Program-made: the position numbers and the translations under genes
NCBI RefSeq assembly: GCF_028657195.3
Contig: NZ_JANCPR020000010.1
Span: 62,001 to 126,000 of the forward strand
Reading direction: 5' to 3'
Source: Streptomyces iconiensis
Lineage (GTDB): Bacteria > Actinomycetota > Actinomycetes > Streptomycetales > Streptomycetaceae
Length of the DNA: 64,000 nucleotides
Part shown: positions 35,843 through 44,107 of the stretch, piece by piece
How positions within the stretch are numbered: position 1 is the stretch's first letter
Layout: every line of letters begins with the position of its first letter
Notes under the pieces: generated by a model
Seen by the model: only the letters and a program-made list of their open reading frames with translations
Told to the model about the DNA's origin: nothing
The model's database searches: none

Positions 35843-36985
35843 TCAGGCCAGCCGTGACAGCGACAGTGGGTCGATGGGCACATCGGTACGGCCGGTGAGC
35901 AGCAGGTCGACGGCGGACCTGGCGAACACGGGCGCCAGCTTGAAGCCGTGCCCGGAGAACCCGCCCATGACCAGCACATGGGGCCGGTCGGGATCGCGGC
36001 CGATGATGCCGTGGTTGTCCGCCGTGTAGCCCTCCATGAAGGTGCGCACCGTGGTGGGCCGTTCCGGCAGGCCGTCCAGGCACCGTGCCACGGCTGCTGA
36101 CACACGCGGGACGTACTCCGGCTCCACCACGGGGTCGAGCCGGTCCGGATCGTCCACGGCGGACTTCGGCACATGCAGATTGATCTTCACGCCGCCGCCG
36201 ACGTCGGGGAAGAAGGAGAAGGTGTTCTCGCCGCCGCTGCGGCGGATTCCCACCGGGAAGTGCTCGGGGGCCCAGCGCGGTCCCGCGTCGAACCAGCACA
36301 GTACGGCCCGGCGGATGGCGACCTCGCGCGCCAGCCTCGGCACGCTGCGCGTGATCCAGGGGCCGGTGCACACGACGGCCTGGTCGAAGCTCTCGACGCG
36401 GGTCTCGTCGCCCGTGCGGTAGTGGACGGCCACACCGTTTCCGGTGTCCACGACATCGGTGACGGTGGTCCCCGTATGGATCGACGCACCGGCCTTCCTG
36501 GCGAGCAGCGCCGTCTCGGCCACCGCGCGCCGCGGGTGCAGCAGGCCCCCTTGCCGGTCGAGCAACACCACGTCGTCGTCGAAGAGTTGGTGCTGCGCAA
36601 ACCGCCGTGCCGCCTGGCGGCTGTCCAGCCGTTCGACGTCGAGTCCCCATGCGTCGGAGACGCCGACGACGGTACGTACGTCGGGGTCCTGGGCCGATCC
36701 GATGGTCAGCGCCCCGCACGGGTCGAGCAGCCGGACGCCGGCCTGCTCGCCGAGCCGCTCCCACGCGCTCCGTGCCTCGCGCAGCAGGGGCACGTAGCTG
36801 CCGCCCTCCTTGTAGGCGACGCGGAAGATACGGGTCTCGCCACCGGCGCCGCCCCGCTCGTGCCCGATGTCGAACTGCTCGAATCCGCTCGCGGACACGC
36901 CCTGGGTCGCGAGCCTGTGCAGTACCTGGCTTCCCATCGTGCCGACGCCGATGACGGCGACGCTCGGCTGCTGACGCGACTTCAT
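35843..36985 (-). CDS. FAD-dependent N-methyl amino acid oxidase (SolA/sarcosine oxidase-like)
   Basis: 380 residues from ATG 36985 with GGAG 6 bases upstream. The N-terminal SVAVIGVGTMGSQVLHRLA is the FAD-binding fold. GGAGGETRIFRVAYKEG, and at the C terminus GGFSGHGFKLAPVFA, match N-methyltryptophan oxidase and monomeric sarcosine oxidase. In the segment that normally holds the covalent FAD cysteine (CMYT/CxYT type) this protein has MEGYTADNHG and no cysteine, so FAD may be non-covalent. It is first in the operon and divergent from an RpiR regulator. Confidence 0.85.
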   Translation of the reverse strand: MKSRQQPSVAVIGVGTMGSQVLHRLATQGVSASGFEQFDIGHERGGAGGETRIFRVAYKEGGSYVPLLREARSAWERLGEQAGVRLLDPCGALTIGSAQDPDVRTVVGVSDAWGLDVERLDSRQAARRFAQHQLFDDDVVLLDRQGGLLHPRRAVAETALLARKAGASIHTGTTVTDVVDTGNGVAVHYRTGDETRVESFDQAVVCTGPWITRSVPRLAREVAIRRAVLCWFDAGPRWAPEHFPVGIRRSGGENTFSFFPDVGGGVKINLHVPKSAVDDPDRLDPVVEPEYVPRVSAAVARCLDGLPERPTTVRTFMEGYTADNHGIIGRDPDRPHVLVMGGFSGHGFKLAPVFARSAVDLLLTGRTDVPIDPLSLSRLA

Positions 36986-37023
36986 CACTGTCTCCGCAGG
37001 TGTCGGGAGCCGTTTACGCGAGG

Positions 37024-37072
37024 AACGTAGCATTCACGTCAGGGCTCGACAATGGATGAAGCAAACACTTCA
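37024..37072 (-). promoter_or_regulatory. Promoter of the solA-hyuAB-MFS operon with inverted repeat
   Basis: On the minus strand TTGTCG (37052-37047) and TACGTT (37029-37024) are spaced by exactly 17 bases and lie about 40 bases before the ATG. Just upstream TGAAG-N6-CTTCA (37057-37072) is an inverted repeat suited to binding of the divergent RpiR protein. The segment AACACTTCAGC in this repeat recurs at 37246-37256, inside the start of the regulator gene. Confidence 0.55.
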
Positions 37073-37120
37073 GCGAGGGAGAGACACCGGGACAGGCTCC
37101 GGGGAAAGGCTCACGGACGG

Positions 37121-37200
37121 CTGCCGGGAGAGGGCTCCGGGGACAGCTGCCGGACAGAGGGCTCCGGGACAGCCGCCGGGAAGAGGGCTCCGTGGGACAG
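37121..37200. repeat. Three imperfect 26-28-bp tandem repeats before the RpiR gene
   Basis: Units 37121-37146, 37147-37172 and 37173-37200 share CYGCCGG followed by AGAGGGCTCCG and GGACAG. A degenerate fourth copy may lie to the left. They fill the leader between the divergent promoter region and the regulator start. Confidence 0.75.
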
Positions 37201-37233
37201 ACACAGCAGTCGGGACGGACGCGGGAAGGGACA

Positions 37234-38136
37234 ATGGCGCGCGTGAACACTTCAGCCGGCGAGACCCTGGGGCACCGCATCCGCACTCGCTCAGCGACGC
37301 TCTCCAACGGGGAGCGTGCGGTCGCCGATCACCTGCAACGACACCCCGAGGAGGCGGCCATCTCCTCGGCGGCGAAGCTCGGCGAGGTCACGGGGACCAG
37401 CGACGCCACGGTGATCCGTACCGCACGCAAGCTCGGCTTCGACGGACTCAACGACCTCAAGCGCAGCCTTGTCGAGCACCTGGCACGCCGCCGTAATCCA
37501 GCCCAGGTCCTGGACGACCGGGTGCAGCGGCTGCGCCCCGCGCAGCACGGCGTGCTGCAACCGGTGATCGACGCGGGGCTCGCGCTGCTCGGTGAGGTGC
37601 CCGCGCTCGTCGAGAGCGACGAGTGGTCCGCCGCGGTCGCTTCGCTCAACGAGGCCGAGCACGTATGGGTGTACGGCATCGGGCCGGGCGCCTCGGTCGC
37701 CGAACATCTCGCGCTCAGCCTCAGGCGCGTGGGCAAGTCGGCCGACACCTGGACGGCGACCGGGTTCCGCCTCGCCGACGATCTGCTGCGGCTGCGCCCT
37801 TCGCACGCGGTGGTGGCCGTCGCACCGCTGCGGGTGTTCCGCGAGATCGGCATCCTGCTCGATCACGCCCATCGCGTCGGCGCCCACAGCGTGCTGCTGA
37901 CCGAGGCCACCGACGAGGGCAGGGGAACCCGGGCCGATGTGCTGCTGCCGCTGCCCGACTCGACCGAAGGCGCCGCCAACGAACTCCTCGCGCCGCTGAC
38001 GATCCTGCACGCCCTCGTACTCGAACTGGTCGCGGCGCAGCGCTCGTCAGCCGTCGATCATTACCAGCAGCTCAACACCCTGCGTACCGAGATCGCGGGC
38101 ACCGAACTCGACATCAGCCGGCTGCCGGAGCTGTGA
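37234..38136 (+). CDS. RpiR/MurR-family transcriptional regulator
   Basis: 300 residues from ATG 37234 with AAGGGA upstream. Residues 1-80 are the HTH_6 DNA-binding domain (LSNGERAVADHL, SSAAKLGEVTGTSDATVIRTARKLGFDGLNDLK). The rest, from about residue 115, is a SIS sugar-isomerase-like sensor domain (VWVYGIGPGASVAEHLAL). Such proteins sense phosphosugars or related metabolites. Divergent from the hydantoinase operon, it is the probable regulator of that unit. Confidence 0.9.
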   Translation: MARVNTSAGETLGHRIRTRSATLSNGERAVADHLQRHPEEAAISSAAKLGEVTGTSDATVIRTARKLGFDGLNDLKRSLVEHLARRRNPAQVLDDRVQRLRPAQHGVLQPVIDAGLALLGEVPALVESDEWSAAVASLNEAEHVWVYGIGPGASVAEHLALSLRRVGKSADTWTATGFRLADDLLRLRPSHAVVAVAPLRVFREIGILLDHAHRVGAHSVLLTEATDEGRGTRADVLLPLPDSTEGAANELLAPLTILHALVLELVAAQRSSAVDHYQQLNTLRTEIAGTELDISRLPEL

Positions 38137-38188
38137 GCGACGCCTCGGCCGTCCCGGTCCCGTGCGAGCGCTCTCCGGTGAACTACCG

Positions 38189-39472
38189 CTATTCGGAGGG
38201 CAGTTCCCGCATGGTGCGCAGGGGTGAGAGGAATACGGGCAGCCAGGCGACGGACAGTCCGACGGCACCGGTCCACAGCGCGGCGCGCACCGAGACGTAC
38301 TCACCGATGAGCGCGGCGAGCCCAGCGCCGATCGCCAGCGCCCCCGTGAACAGGAAGCGCATGGTGGCGTTCATCCGGCCCAACAGCGCGTCGGGCGTGA
38401 CCCGTTGGCGGAAGCTGACCATCAGCACGTTGTCCACTCCCATGCGTACCGTGACCAGCAGCCAGCATCCGGCCGCCGCCCACAGCCACGGCCCGCGGCC
38501 CATCAGGAGGGGCACGGCCAGCGCGAAGGGCGCCGTGCACATGCCGAAGATCCAGGGGGCACGCCCCGCGCCGAGCCACTCCCCCACCCGCCGCGCGGCC
38601 AGCGCGCCCAGGAAGACGCCGACGCCGCCGAGTGCGAGGAAGACGCCGATGGTCCATACGGACAGGCCCAGTTCGTCGCGGAAGAGCACCGGCACCATGG
38701 TCGTGACGGTGAGCACGGAACAGTTGGTGAATGCCCCGGCCAGCGCGACGGGGCGCAGCACGGCATGGCCGAAGACGAAGCGGACGCCCTCCCCGACCTC
38801 GGCCGCGAGGTTCCTGCGCACGTCCCTGGCCGGCTTCTCCTGCAGTCTGCGGATACGGGTCAGACAGAGCGCTGACCACAGGAAGGCGAAGGCGTTGGCG
38901 AGCACGGCGACCGGCGCTGTGAGCAGCGCGACCAGGAAACCGCCGCCGCCCCTGCCGCCCGCCTGCAGCGCCGCGTCCCAGCCGTTGAGCTGCGCGTTCG
39001 CCTGGATCAGCCGGTCCCGGCCGACGAGTTGGGGCAGGTAGCTCTGGGCCCCGACATCGAAGAAGACCGTGGCACAGCCGGACAGCAGCACCACGGCGTA
39101 GAGCTGCTCGATGGTGAGAAGGCCCAGCCAGGCGGCGGCCGGCACGGAGGCGAGCAGCGCGGTACGGAGCAGATCGGCGACGATCATGATGTGCCGATAC
39201 CGCATCCGGTCGACCCAGGCTCCGGCGGGCAGCCCGATGAGGAGGAAGGCGACGGTGGACAGCATGCCCAGCAGGCCGACCTGCCCGGGGGAAGCGTCGA
39301 GCGCCTCGATCGCCACCAGGGGCAGCGCGATATAGCCGATGTGCGTACCGGTCTTGCTGACCACGGCAGCCGCGAACAGCATGCGGAAGTCGTGGTCACT
39401 CCACAGGGACGGCGCCGCCTTCCCGGCCGGCGCCGTGGTCTCCCCGCCGCCGGCCGCCCTCTCCACCGTCAT
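38189..39472 (-). CDS. MFS exporter (DHA3/enterobactin exporter-like)
   Basis: 427 residues. Its ATG shares one base with the stop of the upstream ATP-grasp gene (TGATG). Twelve helices, with LWSDHDFRMLFAAAVVSKTG and the loop motif GLPAGAWVDRMRYRH, place it in the branch that contains EntS and macrolide efflux proteins. It is the last gene of the long minus-strand unit that starts with the NeuB-type synthase, so export of the product or self-protection is the likely job. Confidence 0.85.
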   Translation of the reverse strand: MTVERAAGGGETTAPAGKAAPSLWSDHDFRMLFAAAVVSKTGTHIGYIALPLVAIEALDASPGQVGLLGMLSTVAFLLIGLPAGAWVDRMRYRHIMIVADLLRTALLASVPAAAWLGLLTIEQLYAVVLLSGCATVFFDVGAQSYLPQLVGRDRLIQANAQLNGWDAALQAGGRGGGGFLVALLTAPVAVLANAFAFLWSALCLTRIRRLQEKPARDVRRNLAAEVGEGVRFVFGHAVLRPVALAGAFTNCSVLTVTTMVPVLFRDELGLSVWTIGVFLALGGVGVFLGALAARRVGEWLGAGRAPWIFGMCTAPFALAVPLLMGRGPWLWAAAGCWLLVTVRMGVDNVLMVSFRQRVTPDALLGRMNATMRFLFTGALAIGAGLAALIGEYVSVRAALWTGAVGLSVAWLPVFLSPLRTMRELPSE

Positions 39473-40773
39473 CAGGCGCCTCGCGTCCCGTCCCCTGCCG
39501 GAGCGGTGTGGAAGCGGAGGGTCGCGTCGACCTCGGCGCACCGGCGCCTGGCGTCCGCCGGGTCCTTGCCCGTGGCGATGACGTACCCCATGGCGCGGTC
39601 CCAGCCGGCCCGGATCGCCGGCACGGTGTCGCCGACGTTCATCTGGAGCATCACACCCGTCTCGGCGCCGGAGAGTTCGACCAGCCCCGGCACGCCGGGC
39701 AGCTTCGCGCCGACCGGGGCCTGCCGTACCTCGGCTCCGGACTCCGTGAGCCGTTCGATGCCGTCGAAGCCGGTGATCACACCTGGCTCGGGGGCGAAGA
39801 AGAGGATGTGTCCCGCGGCGACCGCCTCGGGAGCCCGCTCGGGCAGTTGCTCGATGCCGAGCGGAACGGACAGGAACATCCGGGAGAAGTCGAGCCCGTG
39901 GGCGCGGCGCAGGATGGAGGGGGTGCCGCCACCGCCCATCCGGCTGTGCGACTCCAGCATCCTGGGGCCCTCGGGCGTGAGGATGAACTCGGTGTGGGTC
40001 GGCCCCTCCCGCAGCCCCACCTCGGTGAGCAGCGCGACGGTCTGGGCGTGCAGTTCCGCTGTCCACTCGGAGCCGTAGGCGCCGGGTATGGAGTGCTCCA
40101 TCTCCACCAGATACTCGTCCAGCACCGAGGTCATCAGCGCCACCGGCAGATGGCGGCCATCGGCGGAGAACGCCTCGACGCTGATCACCGGCCCTGCCAG
40201 GAACTCCTCAGCGAGCGCCGTACGGTATCCGTCGGCGGAGAGCGATTCCCAGGCCGCCAGCGCACCGGCCTTGTCGTCGATGAGGTGCACACCCGCGCTC
40301 GCGGTGCCGTCGACGGGCTTGACGACGATCCGGCCGCCCACGGTGTCCAGGAACGCCGTCAGGGCCTCGGCGCCGTCGACGACCTGGTACAGGACCGGGC
40401 TGACACCGGCCCTTCCCAGCGCCTCCCGGGTGAGCGCCTTGTCGTACAGGGCGCGTACCGAGGCCACGCTGTTGCCCGGCAGGCCGAACTTCTCCACGAC
40501 GACGGCCGTGGGCACAGCCCCTGCCTCGCTGGTGGTGAGCACCCGCTCGAAGGGGCGCTCCTCGTGCAGCGGGCGCAGTACGTCCAGCAGCGCGTCCGCG
40601 TCGGACAGGTCGCAGTGAACGATCCGCTCGCAGTAGTCGTGCAGCATCTCCTCGTACATGCCGGGCATATGGACCAGCACCACATCGAGGCCGAGGTCCT
40701 TGGCCGACATCACCGAGTGGGAGTGTCCGCCCACGACGGCTATCCGGCGCCGCTCACTGTTCGTAGCGCTCAT
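39472..40773 (-). CDS. ATP-grasp carboxylate-amine ligase (second of pair)
   Basis: 433 residues. The Rossmann-like N-terminal domain (RRIAVVGGHSHSV, LTTSEAGAVPTAVVVEKFGLPG) is followed by the ATP-grasp core: GGRIVVKPVDGTASAGVHLI for ATP binding, and HTEFILTPEGPRMLESHSRMGGG as the metal-binding strand. Relatives join a carboxylate to an amine through an acyl phosphate, as in BacD-type dipeptide ligases. It overlaps by 4 bases with the other ATP-grasp gene, so two successive ligations, or one two-component system, are plausible. Confidence 0.85.
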   Translation of the reverse strand: MSATNSERRRIAVVGGHSHSVMSAKDLGLDVVLVHMPGMYEEMLHDYCERIVHCDLSDADALLDVLRPLHEERPFERVLTTSEAGAVPTAVVVEKFGLPGNSVASVRALYDKALTREALGRAGVSPVLYQVVDGAEALTAFLDTVGGRIVVKPVDGTASAGVHLIDDKAGALAAWESLSADGYRTALAEEFLAGPVISVEAFSADGRHLPVALMTSVLDEYLVEMEHSIPGAYGSEWTAELHAQTVALLTEVGLREGPTHTEFILTPEGPRMLESHSRMGGGGTPSILRRAHGLDFSRMFLSVPLGIEQLPERAPEAVAAGHILFFAPEPGVITGFDGIERLTESGAEVRQAPVGAKLPGVPGLVELSGAETGVMLQMNVGDTVPAIRAGWDRAMGYVIATGKDPADARRRCAEVDATLRFHTAPAGDGTRGA

Positions 40774-42029
40774 TCTGTCTCCAGTCGGAGAGTGGAGGTC
40801 ATCTCACGGAAGGCGGGGTCGAGTTCGTCCTCGGTGTTCACGGTGAAGATGAGGTGGCCGTGGCCCTGGAAGGTCTGCGGGGGTACGAGCAGCTCGTCGC
40901 CCGGTGCCTTGTAGATCTGCACCTCGTCCACGCGCGGGTCGGCGCGCACCGTGTCCAGGCCGGTGACGCGGGTGAGGGTGCCCGCCTTGTCGGGGAAGAT
41001 GTTCCAGAAGCCGACCGGGGTGGCCCGCTCGGCGGGCTCGACGCGGGGGGCACGGCCCGAGGCGAGGTCCAGGACGGCCTCGACCATGTCCACGCCCGTG
41101 GAGAGCAGGACGGAACGGTAGATGGGTCCCCCGCCCATCCGGGCCGCCGCCTCCAGCACCGCCGGTTCGTCGTCACCGCGCAGCCGGAACTCCACATGGG
41201 TGGCGCCCGTGGCGATGCCCAGGGCCCTGTGCACCTTGACGGTGGCCTCCTCGACCATGCGCACCGTCTTCTCCGGGAGCCGGGTCGGGGTGCAGGCGTA
41301 CACCTCCTCGAAGGTGGGGCCCGTGGGCAGCGGCTTGTCGTGGATGGCGAGGGTGCGGGTCTCGCCGTCATGGACGAGCGACTCGACGCAGATCTCGGTG
41401 CCCGGCAGGAACTCCTCCAGCAGCAGCCCGCCGTCGTACGCCTTGTGTGCGGCGTCGTGCAGGGGGTCGTAGGTGAAGCGCTCCCAGGAGCCCTTGAGGA
41501 AGAAGTCGAAGTGCTCGGCCAGCTCTTCCTCGTTGTCGACGCTGCGTACGAACATGCTGCCGGTGCCCAGCACCGGCTTCATCACCAGCGGATAGCCGGT
41601 GCGCTCGGCTATCCCGCGTGCCTCTTCGAGGGAGTGCGCGATGCCGTAGCGGGGCTGCGGTACGCCGCCTGCCGCGAACGCCTCACGCATCGTCCACTTG
41701 TCCCGCGCCAGCCGTGCGGTGTGCTCGCTCACCGAGGGCAGACCGAACTCGGCCGCCACCCGCGCTGCCGAGGGCACCGGTGCCTCGGCGAAGGTGACCA
41801 CCGCTGAGAACGCCTCGCTCTCGTCGGCCGCGAGCGCCCGCACGGCGGCGAGGGTCTCGTCGATGCTGCTGGTGTCGGCGATGACGACCCGGTCGACGTA
41901 CTCCGCCTCCCACTCGGGGTCCTTCATCACCAGGAGCAGGCGCTCGCCGTGCTCGCGCGCGTACTGCCGCGCCCTGTCCAGATGGCTGCGGCGGCTGAGG
42001 TTCTTCTTGTGGAGTACGAGAATGCTCAT
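40770..42029 (-). CDS. ATP-grasp carboxylate-amine ligase (first of pair)
   Basis: 419 residues. ATP-grasp core: YPLVMKPVLGTGSMFVRSV, GGLLLEEFLPGTEICVESLV and HVEFRLRGDDEPAVLEAAARMGGG. It has the same architecture as its neighbour with which it shares an ATGA overlap, but the two are clearly different in sequence. They should therefore have different substrates rather than being a recent duplication. The predicted product is an amide or peptide bond. The gap of 105 bases to the aldo-keto reductase upstream is the largest in this part of the unit. Confidence 0.85.
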   Translation of the reverse strand: MSILVLHKKNLSRRSHLDRARQYAREHGERLLLVMKDPEWEAEYVDRVVIADTSSIDETLAAVRALAADESEAFSAVVTFAEAPVPSAARVAAEFGLPSVSEHTARLARDKWTMREAFAAGGVPQPRYGIAHSLEEARGIAERTGYPLVMKPVLGTGSMFVRSVDNEEELAEHFDFFLKGSWERFTYDPLHDAAHKAYDGGLLLEEFLPGTEICVESLVHDGETRTLAIHDKPLPTGPTFEEVYACTPTRLPEKTVRMVEEATVKVHRALGIATGATHVEFRLRGDDEPAVLEAAARMGGGPIYRSVLLSTGVDMVEAVLDLASGRAPRVEPAERATPVGFWNIFPDKAGTLTRVTGLDTVRADPRVDEVQIYKAPGDELLVPPQTFQGHGHLIFTVNTEDELDPAFREMTSTLRLETE

Positions 42030-42134
42030 GACGGTGGTCTCTGCCTTCTTCCGGTCAGGCGAGGTGAGGCGAGCTGGGCCCGGGCGAGGTGGGGCCGGGT
42101 GGACGTGGGCGTCGTCGGCTCGGGCAAGGTCGGC

Positions 42135-42983
42135 TCAGGCGAGGTCGTTCAGGCGGTCGAACTGTGCGTCGGTGAGCTGGAGCTCGGCGGCGCGCATGTT
42201 CTCCTCCAGGTGCGCGACGGAGGAGGTGCCCGGGATCGGGATCACCACGGGCGAGCGGCGCAGCAGCCAGGCGAGTGCCACCTGTGACGGGGTCGCGTCC
42301 AGCTCCCGTGCGATGCCGGCGACCGGGCTGTCGGGGCCGGCGTGCGCGCCGCGCGCGATGGGCAGCCACGGGATGAAGGCGATGTTCTGCCGGGTGCAGT
42401 GGTCGAGTACGGCCTCGTGCGAGCGGTCGGTCAGGTTGAAGAAGTTCTGGACACTGACCACGTCGAAATAGGTGCTCGCTTCCTCGATCTGCTCGACGGT
42501 GACCTCGGAGAGGCCGATGTGCCGGACCTTGCCCTCCCGCTGGAGCTGCGCGAGCGCGCCGAACTGGTCGGCGACCGGCACCTGCGGGTCGATCCGGTGC
42601 AGCTGGTACAGGTCGATACGCTCGACCCGCAGCCAGCGCAGGCTCAGCTCGCACTGCTGGCGCAGGTATTCGGGGCGACCCAGCGGCTTCCACTCGCGTG
42701 CCGAGGGGCGGCTCTGGCCGGCCTTGGTGGCGATGACCAGGTCCTCCGGATACGGGTGCAGGGCCTCGGCGAGCTGCATCTCGTTGGTCGCCGGGCCGTA
42801 GGCGTCGGCGGTGTCGATGAAGTTCACGCCGAGTTCGACGGCGCGGCGGGCGACCGCGAGCGCTCCCTCCCAGTCCTTGGGCGGGCCCCAGTTGAACTCC
42901 CCCGTGAGGCGCATGGCCCCGAAGCCGAGGCGGCGCACGGTGAGGTCACCGCCGAGGGCGAAGGTGGCGGGCTGGTCACTCAT
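42135..42983 (-). CDS. Aldo/keto reductase
   Basis: 282 residues, start overlapping the quinone reductase stop (ATGA). An AKR barrel with the DTADAYGP segment (catalytic Asp and Tyr), ATKAGQSRP with the lysine, and LYQLHRIDP with the histidine, giving the full tetrad. The NADPH site IPGTSSVAHLEENM is near the C terminus. It reduces aldehydes or ketones, and within this cluster a sugar-like carbonyl is a reasonable but unproven substrate. Confidence 0.88.
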   Translation of the reverse strand: MSDQPATFALGGDLTVRRLGFGAMRLTGEFNWGPPKDWEGALAVARRAVELGVNFIDTADAYGPATNEMQLAEALHPYPEDLVIATKAGQSRPSAREWKPLGRPEYLRQQCELSLRWLRVERIDLYQLHRIDPQVPVADQFGALAQLQREGKVRHIGLSEVTVEQIEEASTYFDVVSVQNFFNLTDRSHEAVLDHCTRQNIAFIPWLPIARGAHAGPDSPVAGIARELDATPSQVALAWLLRRSPVVIPIPGTSSVAHLEENMRAAELQLTDAQFDRLNDLA

Positions 42984-44107
42984 GGCGTATCTCCATTCGC
43001 GGTGCTGGTGCTGGTGCTGGTACTGGCGCCGGTGGTGCCGGCGCTCGTGGTGAGCAGGAGCTTCCCTGTGGAGGCGCGGCTCTCCAGGGCCCTGTGGGCC
43101 TCCCCGGCCGCCTCCAGGGGGAAGCTGCCGCCGATGTGTACATCGACCCGCCCGTCGGCGACCGGGCCGAGGATGCCGCCCGCACGGTGGGCCAGCTCCT
43201 CGGCTGTGGCGGTGTAGTGGTCGAGGTTGGGCCGGGTGACGAACACCGAACCCGCGGTGTTGAGCCGCTGGAGATCGACGGGAGGCACCCGGCCACCGGC
43301 CTGTCCGAAGAGCGCGAGGGTACCCCGTGTCCGCAGCGAGGCCAGGCTCGCTTCGAAGGTGGGGGCTCCGACGCCATCGTATACCGCGGCCACTCCCACT
43401 CCGCCGGTCAACTCCCTTGCCATGGCGGCGACATCGGCGACGGCGCCACGTCCCTCACCGGTACGCAGCACCTGCCAGGCCCCGGCGGCGCGCGCCGTCT
43501 TCTCCTTCGCCTCCGTGGAGACGACGCCGATCACCCGGCCGCCACGCAGCGTGGCCAACTGGGTGAGCAGCAGGCCCATTCCGCCGGCCGCCGCGTGCAC
43601 CAGCACGGTGTCGCCCGGCCGTACAGGATAGGTGTCGTGGGTCAGATAGTGGGCCGTCATGCCCTGGAGCAGAACAGCGGCGGCGACGCTGAGCGAGAGG
43701 CCGGACGGCACCGGAACGGCCCGTTCGGCCCTGATCACCGCCAGCTCGGCGTAGCCGCCCGGCTGGTTGGCCCAGGCGACCCGGTCACCGACCCGGTGCC
43801 GGTCCCAGCCTCCCGGCGCCGGTCCGCGCCCGGCCCCGTCCCCGTCGCCGTCCCGGCCCCCGCCCCCCGGCTCCTGCCCGCTCTCCGGCTCGGGGCCTAC
43901 GGCGAGGACGGTGCCCGCCGCCTCGGCGCCGGGGACGAACGGCAACGGGCCCGGGTACGCGCCCGAACGCCGGTATACGTCCATGAAGTTGACGCCCGCC
44001 GCCTCGACAGCGACCAGCAGCTCGCCCGCGCCCGGCAGCGGATCGGCCGTCTCCTCGACACGCAGCACGTCCGGTGAGCCGAACTCCCGTACAACTACGG
44101 CCCTCAT
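42980..44107 (-). CDS. NADPH:quinone oxidoreductase-like medium-chain reductase
   Basis: 375 residues from the ATG overlapping the aminotransferase stop. A zinc-free MDR: VEAAGVNFMDVYRRSG, HYLTHDTYPVRPGDTVLVHAAAGGMGLLLTQLA with the nucleotide loop, and DGVGAPTFEASLASL. Two low-complexity insertions are unusual. One is a Gly/Asp-rich run of about 30 residues between the substrate and nucleotide domains; the other is a Ser/Thr-repeat tail. A paralogue lies at 54406-55404, with the same HYLTHDTHPV motif, in the second unit. Confidence 0.86.
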   Translation of the reverse strand: MRAVVVREFGSPDVLRVEETADPLPGAGELLVAVEAAGVNFMDVYRRSGAYPGPLPFVPGAEAAGTVLAVGPEPESGQEPGGGGRDGDGDGAGRGPAPGGWDRHRVGDRVAWANQPGGYAELAVIRAERAVPVPSGLSLSVAAAVLLQGMTAHYLTHDTYPVRPGDTVLVHAAAGGMGLLLTQLATLRGGRVIGVVSTEAKEKTARAAGAWQVLRTGEGRGAVADVAAMARELTGGVGVAAVYDGVGAPTFEASLASLRTRGTLALFGQAGGRVPPVDLQRLNTAGSVFVTRPNLDHYTATAEELAHRAGGILGPVADGRVDVHIGGSFPLEAAGEAHRALESRASTGKLLLTTSAGTTGASTSTSTSTANGDTP

